Assembly: GCF_007754155.1 (NCBI RefSeq)
Contig: NZ_CP037423.1
Location: forward strand, 4,990,865-5,054,864
Direction: 5' to 3'
From: Stieleria neptunia
GTDB lineage: Bacteria > Planctomycetota > Planctomycetia > Pirellulales > Pirellulaceae
DNA length: 64,000 bases
The notes under the pieces are model-generated. The model saw only the letters and a list, made by a program, of their open reading frames with translations. It ran no database searches and was not told the DNA's origin. Position 1 is the stretch's first letter, and each line of letters starts with the position of its first letter. Shown here one piece after another: positions 9,802 to 17,927 of this stretch. Both the position numbers and the translations under genes were made by a program.

Positions 9802-10146
9802 CTATTCACCAACACTCGCTTCGCCGGCATTCTCGCGTGCCAGGATGCGTTCGAGCGTCTCGAGGACCTTGTCGTGCCGGTCGGCTTGTTTCTCCCAGCG
9901 GTCCAGAAGAGCGCTGTAGCGATCCGCGTTTTCTTTCGACTGCTGCAGTTGACGCGCCGTCTCGTCTTGCTGCGCTCGCGTTTGATCGAGTTGCTTTTGG
10001 GATTGCTCCAACTGCTTCTGCGTCTGCTCGGTTTGCCGATCGTAATCGTCAAGTTGCTGTTGGTATGTCGCATCGTAGTCGACACCGGATTGCGGCGTGC
10101 AAGAGCAAAGCAGAACGAGCGTCATTGCAATCGGTAGGTATTTCAT
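9802..10146 (-). CDS. Small coiled-coil lipoprotein
   Basis: A 114-aa protein with an N-terminal lipoprotein signal (MKYLPIAMTLVLLCSC) in which LLCS-C gives a lipobox with the acylated cysteine at position 16. The mature part is almost wholly a Gln/Glu/Asp/Arg-rich helix with heptad character (QLEQSQKQLDQTRAQQDE), so a membrane-tethered coiled coil is likely, similar in style to Lpp/OsmE-like or YgdR-type small lipoproteins but not assignable to a family. It stands alone, facing left, with tRNA-Ser about 325 bases to its right on the other strand. Confidence 0.7.
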   Translation of the reverse strand: MKYLPIAMTLVLLCSCTPQSGVDYDATYQQQLDDYDRQTEQTQKQLEQSQKQLDQTRAQQDETARQLQQSKENADRYSALLDRWEKQADRHDKVLETLERILARENAGEASVGE

Positions 10147-10470
10147 CTTTCGCTGCTTTCTTTAAGACCGGTTGGAGGCAATTTCTGTTCTTATGATCGT
10201 GAAATCTGCCTCCACCCGCAACCCAGTTGGCAGACTGCGAACCCCCGCGAAGAGGCGGGCAGACTGAGCAGGGAATGCATGGCAGAACAACTTGGGGCAG
10301 AACGATTGATGCGGAATGTGGGGAATGGAGGCTGGATTTTGGAATTCTTGGCTGGACTTCACGACCGCCGCGTGACGATGTAGACTGCTCGCGATCGCCA
10401 TCGATGCCCTTCGACGGGTGGGTGGCGAGTGCTTTCGGCCGTGAATGTGGCCGAAGCCAAAACGAAAGCC
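10147..10470. other. Intergenic, no gene seen
   Basis: 324 bases between the lipoprotein start and tRNA-Ser. A short palindrome (CCCGCGAAGAGGCGGG) lies near 10243-10260. The promoters of both flanking genes should lie here, but I could not define them. Confidence 0.4.
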
Positions 10471-10557
10471 GGATGGGTGGCCGAGTGGTCGAAGGCTCTA
10501 GTCTTGAAAACTAGCGTAGGGGAAACTCTACCGTGGGTTCGAATCCCACCCCATCCG
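10471..10557 (+). tRNA. tRNA-Ser (anticodon UGA)
   Basis: An 87-base cloverleaf. The acceptor arm GGATGGG pairs with CCCATCC, and the discriminator is G. The anticodon arm is CTAGT/ACTAG with loop CTTGAAA, giving anticodon TGA. A long variable arm (GCGTAGGGGAAACTCTACC region), as expected of class II tRNA-Ser, precedes the T arm GTGGG-TTCGAAT-CCCAC. CCA is not encoded. Confidence 0.93.
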
Positions 10558-10598
10558 CTTCTCTTGCGGCGATCGACGACGCAAACGGTCGGTCTCTA

Positions 10599-10749
10599 GT
10601 GCTTTGTCAGCTTTCAATTTTCGAGCCTGCGTTTGTCGAGCGGAAAAGGGGTCAGGTACCAAAAACCAAATGGCCCGCAGGGTGCTTCGCATTTTTGGTA
10701 CCTGACCCCTTTTCCGCGGTACCCTAAGACTAAAAGTTGACGAAGCACC
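10599..10749. repeat. Large palindromic interspersed repeat (REP/MITE-like)
   Basis: Outer imperfect arms GTGCTTTGTCAGCTTTCAA (left) and GACGAAGCACC (right, preceded by AAAAGTT) enclose a perfect inner inverted repeat GGAAAAGGGGTCAGGTACC near 10640-10658, mirrored near 10697-10717. The whole 150 bases can fold into one long stem. Similar GGGGTCAGGTACC palindromes are common in planctomycete intergenic space and are often linked to REP-associated transposases; none is present here. Confidence 0.7.
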
Positions 10750-10956
10750 AGTCTGACAACCGCAGTGCGTGACTCCGCGGTCAGTACTCAGTACTCAGCG
10801 GCATTGACCGTTTCCCCGTGTCACCCTTCCGGGGATGAACCGCGATTGATTCGCGTCGGACCTGCCCCTCCGGAGTGTTTTTCGAGCTAGGCTCCCTGTG
10901 CCCCCGCCACTCGATCGACCTTTTCCGCATGGTTCCGCTGCCGGTGAACGCTTCCG

Positions 10957-12564
10957 ATGAGCTACAACCCGTACAATTCCTCCACGCCGCCTCGTCCGCT
11001 TCGTATCATCTTCGGTGCCATGATCGCCATCGGCGGCTTGGTCGGCGGGATGACCGGGGCGGTTCATGAATTTCACAAGGCATCGGTGATGCAGGCCGAG
11101 CCGGTCGAAATGGACTGGCACACTCTGGTGACCGAAGGCTACGGGGATAACCCGCACATCCGCCTGGTCGACGTCGCGGTGATCGATCCCTACATCGAAT
11201 GGGACGCCATGCTGGACGAAGACGACCTGGACGCGATGATGGATGATCCCTTCCGGGCCGGCGATGTCGACACGCTGGGCCTGGGACCGGCAAAAGTCAT
11301 CCCGCTCGGTGCCAACGAAATGGATGTCGAACCACGCGTGTTCATTGCCGAGGGCGAGCACTATTTGGCGGAGGCGTTTCGCCACGTCGAGGAGACCGGA
11401 GCGGTGACCGGGATGGTCAGCACCTACGGCGTCAACCAGATGATCGCCGATTTCATCGCGTTCTGCAGCGGAAACGAAATCAAGGTGCCGGCCGAGGACG
11501 TTGGGGTCGTCTACACCATCGTGCCGATCGAGGGGACACCGGACCTGGGGTTGGCCCGAAACCTGTTTCTGACATCCGGTTTTGCGCTGGCATTGGGATT
11601 GATTCTGTGCGGCAGCGGCGGACCGGGCATCTGGTGTTGTTGGTACGCACCGCTGCCATCTCTGTTAAGCTTGATCGGTTACCCGATGCGTTACGGCCGC
11701 GGCAGTTGGACGACGCGCATCACGTACATCGCGCTCGGTGCATTCCTGATGGGCTACGGTGTTTATCTGTTGGTTGCGATGGGCCATTTCGGCTCGACCG
11801 ACGGAAACCCGATCTTTCATGCGTTCGGCTTCGCGACGCTGTTCATCGGACTGGCTGGCATCCTTTCGGTGCCGCTGCAAATCACCACCCGAGCGCTCAG
11901 CGCGAGCGTCGAAGTGCAGCCCAAAAAGAAGCCCGTTCGGATGTCGTGGAATCAAGCCTGTTCGATGGAACCGGTGATCGAAGAAATCGAGTACGAAGAT
12001 CCCCCGCTGGTTCCCTCGGGGACCTTACCGCTGAGTGGCGAGCTGAAACAGAAAGCCGAAGCGTTGGCCGAAGCCGGCTTCAATCGCGCCGATCCGCTGC
12101 AATGGCAGCGTGAAGCCGGGATCGCGGCGGCAGCGATTCAACTCGGTTGCCAGAACATGGTCGTGACGGACCTGGAATACAACAACGACGCGGACATCGT
12201 CGAATGCGGATTGATCAGCGTGCTCGGGACGGGGCTTCCCATCATCACGGTCTCGGCCAATTCGGGTGTCAAACAAAACCGACCTTCGGCGAAATGTCTG
12301 TTCCAGCGTTCCTCATCGAGCGACCCGACCGAAATGCTGGCCGAACACTTGGAGGTGGTCGTTCAGGAAGCGGAGCAGCGTGACACGGTGGTCGTGGAGT
12401 TCGACGAAAGCGAGACCGAGGATATCGTCCGGTTGGCGCGACGTGTGCTGGCCGAGATCCAGGGAACGATCGATGGCCAAATCGTCAACGTCGGCCCTAA
12501 ACGCTACGGCCGGTTTCACTATCCGCCGGCGCCCGTACCCGATTTTGTCTCCACGACGGTCTGA
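10957..12564 (+). CDS. Multi-pass membrane protein of unknown family
   Basis: A 535-aa protein starting MSYNPYNSSTPPRPLRI. A transmembrane helix near residues 15-38 is followed by an acidic periplasmic-type domain (about 40-195). Three more hydrophobic segments lie near 200-225, 250-270 and 280-305. The rest, about residues 320-535, is a soluble cytoplasmic-type domain with an alternating strand/helix pattern (NMVVTDLEY, LPIITVSAN, DTVVVEFDES). I do not recognise the family. It is transcribed toward the leftward methyltransferase gene, with a 57-base hairpin repeat between the two stops. Confidence 0.75.
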   Translation: MSYNPYNSSTPPRPLRIIFGAMIAIGGLVGGMTGAVHEFHKASVMQAEPVEMDWHTLVTEGYGDNPHIRLVDVAVIDPYIEWDAMLDEDDLDAMMDDPFRAGDVDTLGLGPAKVIPLGANEMDVEPRVFIAEGEHYLAEAFRHVEETGAVTGMVSTYGVNQMIADFIAFCSGNEIKVPAEDVGVVYTIVPIEGTPDLGLARNLFLTSGFALALGLILCGSGGPGIWCCWYAPLPSLLSLIGYPMRYGRGSWTTRITYIALGAFLMGYGVYLLVAMGHFGSTDGNPIFHAFGFATLFIGLAGILSVPLQITTRALSASVEVQPKKKPVRMSWNQACSMEPVIEEIEYEDPPLVPSGTLPLSGELKQKAEALAEAGFNRADPLQWQREAGIAAAAIQLGCQNMVVTDLEYNNDADIVECGLISVLGTGLPIITVSANSGVKQNRPSAKCLFQRSSSSDPTEMLAEHLEVVVQEAEQRDTVVVEFDESETEDIVRLARRVLAEIQGTIDGQIVNVGPKRYGRFHYPPAPVPDFVSTTV

Positions 12565-12568
12565 CCGA

Positions 12569-12625
12569 GTGGGATAGGCTTCCAGCCTGTCACGGCGAAA
12601 ACGACAGGCTGGAAGCCTGTCCCAC
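12569..12625. repeat. Hairpin repeat between convergent genes
   Basis: Arms GTGGGATAGGCTTCCAGCC-TGTC (12569-12591) and the near-perfect complement at 12603-12625 fold around an 11-base loop. The same core (GGGATAGGCTTCC-GCCTGTC) recurs as a half copy at about 22752-22773. It is a typical planctomycete intergenic repeat. Its position between two converging stops suggests bidirectional termination, although it lacks a T-run. Confidence 0.7.
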
Positions 12626-12643
12626 TTCGTTTCCGTTCGTTGC

Positions 12644-13684
12644 TCAGCGTTTGATCGCGGTGATGAAGCCGCGGTCGGCGATGGTGTCTTGATAGGGTCC
12701 GACATCGAATCCGGAATCGGCAAGGATCTCGCCGTATTCGGCAGGGCAATAACACTTGCCGCGCGTGATGTTGACCAACAACACCGAGTACTCCGCGACG
12801 GGCAGCGGACCGGATTTGTCATCGTCCAGAAACGCTTCATGGATGATCACGCGGCCTCCCGAAGGCAACGCGGCGGCGGTTTTCTGGATCAGCGTTCGGA
12901 TCTCCGGAACATCCCAATCGTGCAGCACGTTAGACAGCAAGATGCAATCCGCGACGGCCGGCCAGGGATCGGTAAACATGTTGCCCTGGACGACATCGAT
13001 TCGATCTTGCAACCCGTGTCGGACGATTTCGTCGCGCGTCAATCGATCGACGGGTGCCTGTTCCAGCACGGTCGCCCGCAAGTGGTCGTGCTTGGCAACC
13101 AGGGTCGAGGAGTAGATGCCCGATCCGCCGCCGACATCCAAGATGTGCTTGCAATCGGCGAGAAACGATCCGGTTTTGTCCGCCAGCACTTGTCCCATCG
13201 CTGTGCCGCGACAATTCATCAAGTCCGTGAACCCCTTGGCAAACGCTTCGTCCATCATCGAGGCGTGCCAGTCGTTGCCGTCTTCGCTGGCCTGCCAATT
13301 GGCCGGGCGGTCGTGTTGCAGCACTTGCAGACACCCCTGGGCGATCGGTGAATCCACGATCGGCGCGTAGTACGGCCCCAAGAACCACGGCGAATGATCG
13401 ACCAGATGTTCACGCCCCAAGGCGGTTAATTCGTGTCGGTCGGATTCGGTGCGAATCCACCCGCCGGCGCGACAAAGGGTCAGCAGCACATCCAGGGGCC
13501 GCCGGGCGAGCGAGAAATGCTGTTGGATCGATTCGGTCGCGACCGATCCCCGCGCGTCGATCCACGTGAACAGGTTCAGCTTGCCGATGGCGACGGCCAG
13601 CATCTCCGCCGCGTACTGGCGATCCCGATACCGCAACAGCAAGGCGGGATCGGTCGTGGGGTTTTGTCGAAGGTCGTTTAACAT
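12644..13684 (-). CDS. SAM-dependent O-methyltransferase (plant/ASMT-type fold)
   Basis: 346 aa from the ATG at 13684. The N-terminal part (RYRDRQYAAEMLAVAIGKL to about residue 100) is the winged-helix dimerisation domain of class I small-molecule O-methyltransferases. It is followed by the SAM motif ILDVGGGSGIYS, the acidic motif region ATVLEQAPV, and NVLHDWDVPEIRTLI, the family's catalytic His-Asp region. Such enzymes methylate hydroxyls of small aromatic or polyketide substrates; the substrate is unknown. In-frame ATGs upstream (13717, 13777) lie inside a palindromic repeat, so the later start is preferred. There is no clear Shine-Dalgarno for any of them. Confidence 0.8.
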   Translation of the reverse strand: MLNDLRQNPTTDPALLLRYRDRQYAAEMLAVAIGKLNLFTWIDARGSVATESIQQHFSLARRPLDVLLTLCRAGGWIRTESDRHELTALGREHLVDHSPWFLGPYYAPIVDSPIAQGCLQVLQHDRPANWQASEDGNDWHASMMDEAFAKGFTDLMNCRGTAMGQVLADKTGSFLADCKHILDVGGGSGIYSSTLVAKHDHLRATVLEQAPVDRLTRDEIVRHGLQDRIDVVQGNMFTDPWPAVADCILLSNVLHDWDVPEIRTLIQKTAAALPSGGRVIIHEAFLDDDKSGPLPVAEYSVLLVNITRGKCYCPAEYGEILADSGFDVGPYQDTIADRGFITAIKR

Positions 13685-13706
13685 TTCGAATGTCTTTGTG
13701 ATAGAG

Positions 13707-13803
13707 GGCAGAATCATAGTGGGCAGAATGATGGGGTAGCCGTCCGATTCGGGCTCCGTGATCTGAGCGGTCAGCACATGATTCTGCCCCGCATGATTCT
13801 GCC
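13707..13803. repeat. Inverted repeat upstream of the methyltransferase gene
   Basis: The left arm GGCAGAATCAT-AGT-GGGCAGAAT (13707-13732) is matched in inverted form at 13778-13803 (ATGATTCTGCC repeated twice), around a 45-base loop. Each arm is itself two tandem copies of a GGCAGAATCAT unit. It is probably an interspersed repeat rather than a regulator site. Confidence 0.65.
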
Positions 13804-13819
13804 ACTTCAGATCATTCCC

Positions 13820-15604
13820 TCATTCCGCCTCGGGTGCTTGGTCCGTGGATTGGACGAGTCGCTCAACCGTCGCATCGAGCTGCATCCCGGTGAAATCCAA
13901 GGCCGCCACCTTGCCGTCTTGATTGAAGATCGCGACGAAGGGCAACGACACCAAGCCGAACTTGGTGGCGATCGGATTCCCCTGGTCGCCGCTTGCCGAG
14001 GAAATGCTTCGAAAGCTGGGGAACCCCAGATCGTTCTGTGCGACGAACTCGCCCAACGGCGCCTGTTCCGAATCGAGGTTCATGCCCACGATGGCGATTT
14101 GATCGGGATGACGCGATCGGATTTCGTTGAGCATCGGGATGATTTGCAGCGATGGCGGAATCGTCACGGCCCAAAACGGCATCAACACGACCTTGCCCTT
14201 GACGCTGGCCGATGAGATTCCGTTGCCGTCGATCGTTGGCAGGTTGGCCAACGCGTCGAACGAGGTCCCGATCACGTCACGGCGAGCTTCCATCGCCATC
14301 CGCGCGGTTGCGATTTCATTGGCCGTGGCGGAGTCGGTTTCGGAAAACCCGTCGGCCAAGATGCGAAACGTTTCTTCGACAAACGCGTCGCGCCGGGCCG
14401 CTTCGAGCTGCAACGCCGAGGTCCCCAAGAACTCCACCGTGTTCATCTCGGGAGCTTCTCGAACCAAGTCCGTCACCGTCTCGGTCCATCGCGCCAGGGC
14501 CACGTTCTCGTTCTCCAAGATTTCGCCGAGCAGACGTCTGGCGGAATCATACTTGGCGGTTCCGGCGGCATCGGCGGCGACTTGCGCGATCATCTTGTCG
14601 GGCGAGTTGCCGTACAGCGCCAAGATCTTTTCGCGAACCTGGGCCGATTCGTCGATCAAGCCGTAATTGGCCAGCACCTGTCTGGCTTCGGCCATCATCA
14701 AGACCGCCGGAATGTCGGGCGTGCGACTGGCCTTCATCCCCTGGATCAGCGAGACGATTTCTTGGGCCGCCGACTCGCGGCCTGCCCTCAGCCCGTCGAT
14801 CGCGAATCCAATCAGCACGATCCGGCTATCGCCCGCGATCGTGGCTTCCGGCGACGACAGGTTTTCTCGCGCCAGTGCTTCGAGTGCCTTGGCGGACCCC
14901 AAGTCCCCCATCGCGGAAAGATGCGAGAGGGCCTGGAGCCGCCCCCGCAAGCCCGCGGTGCGTTGCTCGGCGGTGGCATCGGCGTGGTCCTGCAGTCGGA
15001 CGGAGGCTTGCAGCTTGCTTTTCACCAACTGTTGCATCAGCTGATTGGCTTGATTCGGGTCTTGCAACTGGTTCCGTCCGCGGGCGAGCATCTCCATGTC
15101 GCGGTCGGACTCTTCCAGATACGTCATCAATGCGTCGGGGGTCAGGTCGTCGCGAAGCTCACGTTGGGCGGTGCCCGCTTCGGCGGTGCCGATCATCTCG
15201 GGAATCCCAGCAGGGATCGTGGTCGATTCGGCTAATTCGAACCCGGGCGGCGAGTTGGCGGGCGAGTCGGGCGGACTGGGGGCGGTTGACCCGCCGGGCG
15301 CCGTCCGCCGGCCGGCCAGGTCGTCGCGATCTCCGATCGTCGCCGGCATCGGGGTGGTTTGCTGGGAGAACGAATCGGATCCGACCTCGGGCTCCTCGCC
15401 ACTGGCCGCCATCTCGGCGGCGCTGCGGATCAAAGCGTCATCGCCCTCGCCCGCCGCGGCGGCTTGCGCATCGGGAGCATCTGGAGAGGGCTCGGAATCG
15501 CTTCGAGAGCACCCGGGCATCACGAAGACAGCGGAAAGCAAGACGACAAAAAGAGCGTTGGCTGATTTGCCCGAAAGCAGACGAATACGCATGGAGAGGT
15601 TCAT
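13820..15604 (-). CDS. Lipoprotein with TlpA-like thioredoxin fold lacking CXXC
   Basis: 594 aa from the ATG at 15604. That start places a lipoprotein signal at the N-terminus (VVLLSAVFVMPGC, acylated Cys 32). An acidic, Pro/Gly-rich linker runs to about residue 130, followed by a long helical region. The C-terminal 130 residues (about 463-594) read as a TlpA/AhpC-like thioredoxin domain: VKGKVVLMPFWAV, IAIVGMNLDS and the cis-Pro turn VSLPFVAIFNQDGKV. The usual WCxPC motif is replaced by WAVTIPPS near residue 478, with both redox cysteines absent, so disulfide chemistry is unlikely. Thus a binding or scaffold role is inferred. The longer upstream frame has no signal sequence and is not used. 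The opposite-strand 499-codon frame is a shadow. Confidence 0.8.
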   Translation of the reverse strand: MNLSMRIRLLSGKSANALFVVLLSAVFVMPGCSRSDSEPSPDAPDAQAAAAGEGDDALIRSAAEMAASGEEPEVGSDSFSQQTTPMPATIGDRDDLAGRRTAPGGSTAPSPPDSPANSPPGFELAESTTIPAGIPEMIGTAEAGTAQRELRDDLTPDALMTYLEESDRDMEMLARGRNQLQDPNQANQLMQQLVKSKLQASVRLQDHADATAEQRTAGLRGRLQALSHLSAMGDLGSAKALEALARENLSSPEATIAGDSRIVLIGFAIDGLRAGRESAAQEIVSLIQGMKASRTPDIPAVLMMAEARQVLANYGLIDESAQVREKILALYGNSPDKMIAQVAADAAGTAKYDSARRLLGEILENENVALARWTETVTDLVREAPEMNTVEFLGTSALQLEAARRDAFVEETFRILADGFSETDSATANEIATARMAMEARRDVIGTSFDALANLPTIDGNGISSASVKGKVVLMPFWAVTIPPSLQIIPMLNEIRSRHPDQIAIVGMNLDSEQAPLGEFVAQNDLGFPSFRSISSASGDQGNPIATKFGLVSLPFVAIFNQDGKVAALDFTGMQLDATVERLVQSTDQAPEAE

Positions 15605-15767
15605 GGAAAGGCGGGACAGGACTCTGGTCGCCCAACTATATCGCATTGGCCGACTTTCCACTGCGCCGGAATCATGGCTGCGATCTCCAAACCTGGAGGA
15701 GTAGCTGCTAAACTGCACCCCTCCCACATTCAACCTTGATCCCCCATCTCGCCCCAGTTTCATCGCC

Positions 15768-17258
15768 ATGCGACAATTCCTCGCTTGCAGCCTGTTGTGC
15801 TTGCTGACGCTCTCTTCCCTGGCGCAAGAACGCCCCAATGTCGTCGTCGTGCTGTGCGATGACATTCGCTGGAACGCGCTCTCCTGCGCCGGCCACCCCC
15901 ACCTGAAAACGCCGAACATCGATCGCCTGGCCGCCGAGGGCATTTATTTCGAGAACATGTTCTGCACGACCAGTTTGTGCTCTCCCAGTCGCGCCACCAT
16001 CCTGAGCGGACTTTACGCCCACGCCCACGGGGTCACCAACAACTTCACCGACTACCCTGCCGAGCTGGATAGTTTTCCCCGACGACTGCAGGAGGCCGGC
16101 TACCAGACCGCCTACATCGGCAAGTGGCACATGGGTGAAAAGAACGACGAGCCCCGCCCGGGATTCAACTATTTCGTGACCCACAAGGGCCAGGGCAGCT
16201 ACTTCGATACGGAGTTCAATATCAACGGAACGGGCAGCCGCGTCGTGCCGGGCTACTACACCACCGTGGTGACCGACATGTCGATCGAATGGATCGACAA
16301 ACATCGCGCCGACAACGCTTCCAAACCGTTCCTTTTGATGATCGGACAAAAGGCACCGCACAGTTTCTATTTCCCCGAACCGAAGTACGAACATGTCTTT
16401 GACGATGTCGAAGTCAACTACCCCCACTCGTCCTTCAAGCTGGATGACAAACCCAAATGGATCACCCAGCGACTCTCGACATGGCACGGCATCTACGGGC
16501 CGATCTTCGATTGGCGCAAAGAGTTCCCCAACGACAAAGCCAGCGGCGTCGTCGATTTCGCCCGCATGGTCAGGGCCTACTGGGGAACCATCCTGTCGGT
16601 CGACGACAGCGTGGGCCGGTTGGTCGATCATCTGAAAGCGGCCGGGCAATTCGACAACACCCTGTTCATCTTCATGGGCGACAACGGCTTGCTCGAAGGC
16701 GAACACGGCATGGTCGATAAACGGACCGCCCACGAGGCCAGCGCCCGTGTCCCGATGATCATCCGCTATCCCCGCTGGACCAAAGCGTCCGGGCCGGTGC
16801 GGATCAAACAACAGGTCCTGACGACCGATGTCGCACCGACGATCCTGGACGCCGCCGGTGCCACCGCGATGACCGACATTCACGGCAGTTCGATCAAGCC
16901 GCTGGTCTCCGGAGACGACAGTGGCTGGCGGACCGAATGGCTGTATCACTACAACTACGAAAAACAATTCCCCTACACGCCCAACGTTCGCTCGGTGCGT
17001 GGCGATCGATTCAAGTACATTCGCTATCCACATGGCGACGGTTCCCCCGATCGTCACATGGCCGAGTTGTACGACATGCAGAACGACCCGGCGGAATCAA
17101 CCAATCTGGTCAACGATCCGGCACACCAATCCACGATCGCCGAGATGGAGCAGCGGCTGTTGCGGGCGATGAAGGCCGTCGGGCTCGACCCGAGCAACGA
17201 CACCATGCCGTTGGATGCCGGCATCGGAACCGCGCTGCCGGACAAGGCGATTCGTTAG
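15768..17258 (+). CDS. Secreted sulfatase (S1 formylglycine type)
   Basis: 496 aa with a Sec signal peptide ([20 protein letters not shown]). The catalytic core has the metal-binding DD at 31-32, the formylglycine motif [11 protein letters not shown] with Cys 71 as the residue converted by a maturase, the GKWHMGE motif near residue 122, and [13 protein letters not shown] in the C-terminal metal-site region. This family hydrolyses sulfate esters of polysaccharides. It stands alone, divergent from the TlpA-like lipoprotein gene 163 bases away. It is closely related in layout to the sulfatase at 52840 (same CSPSRA, same YAH...HxV context), suggesting a similar substrate class. Confidence 0.9.
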   Translation: MRQFLACSLLCLLTLSSLAQERPNVVVVLCDDIRWNALSCAGHPHLKTPNIDRLAAEGIYFENMFCTTSLCSPSRATILSGLYAHAHGVTNNFTDYPAELDSFPRRLQEAGYQTAYIGKWHMGEKNDEPRPGFNYFVTHKGQGSYFDTEFNINGTGSRVVPGYYTTVVTDMSIEWIDKHRADNASKPFLLMIGQKAPHSFYFPEPKYEHVFDDVEVNYPHSSFKLDDKPKWITQRLSTWHGIYGPIFDWRKEFPNDKASGVVDFARMVRAYWGTILSVDDSVGRLVDHLKAAGQFDNTLFIFMGDNGLLEGEHGMVDKRTAHEASARVPMIIRYPRWTKASGPVRIKQQVLTTDVAPTILDAAGATAMTDIHGSSIKPLVSGDDSGWRTEWLYHYNYEKQFPYTPNVRSVRGDRFKYIRYPHGDGSPDRHMAELYDMQNDPAESTNLVNDPAHQSTIAEMEQRLLRAMKAVGLDPSNDTMPLDAGIGTALPDKAIR

Positions 17259-17927
17259 CAGGCCGGCGACTCCAATTTTTGGAGTATCGAAACTCGCGTA
17301 GGGCATGCTGTGCATGCCAAGGGACCTCGGCGTAGTGGACCGTCTAGCGGTAAACGTCATGCGCCGGTCATCCGTCTGATTGGATCGCGGAGTCAAACCG
17401 GCGGGTTGCAGTGCGACGCTGGAAGCGTCAGCCTGAAGACAGCCCCGAGTGCCCGATTTAAATGAACCCACGGATGGCAGAGCGAACCCACGGATGAAAA
17501 GCAGCCTGGGATCCGTGGGTACGCGCTGCCATCCGTGGGTGTGATCCATTGCTGTGGTACCGGAGATCGTCTGTTCGATCGATCCAGGGAAGCCGATTAC
17601 CAGACGGTCCATGGCTCTCTCGCATGACATCTACCGATAGACGCTGACCTACGACCTTGGCGTCGCCGAATTCGCCAACGGCAAGGTGGATTGGGCGAGC
17701 CGACGGAAACGGGTGTTGTTGGTTAACGGCAGGGCGCCAGCCCTCCGATCGTTCAAGTTGGTTTCCAGCCAAGAGCGGACTCCCTCCATGGGGCTGCGGT
17801 TGCCTGCAACTAGCTCCATCGCCTATCCTCTTGGGTTGATGCGGATCGAGTGTAGTCGCAGCGACGAGCTTTCGGATTCACAGAAAAGATCCAACGGACA
17901 AGAACCAACAGACAGGGAACGCAACGC
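17259..17927. other. Intergenic region, no convincing gene
   Basis: About 670 bases without a supported gene. It contains the palindrome described at 17466-17540 and degenerate sequence. The promoter and ribosome-binding site (AGGGA near 17914) of the acyltransferase gene lie at its right end. Confidence 0.4.
17466..17540. repeat. Palindromic repeat with 30-base arms
   Basis: The left arm ACCCACGGATGGCAGAGCG-AACCCACGGAT (17466-17495) is complementary at 28 of 30 positions to 17511-17540. Each arm holds two copies of ACCCACGGAT, giving four copies in a mirror arrangement. It is an interspersed-repeat type element. Confidence 0.7.

Noticed and set aside
14212..15711. 499-codon plus-strand open frame
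   Set aside because: It is antisense to the TlpA-like lipoprotein gene; its Arg/Ser/Pro-rich sequence is the codon-bias shadow expected in high-GC DNA and it has no domain.
15708..17057. 449-codon minus-strand frame over the sulfatase
   Set aside because: The plus strand encodes a clear sulfatase; the antisense frame has no family motif.
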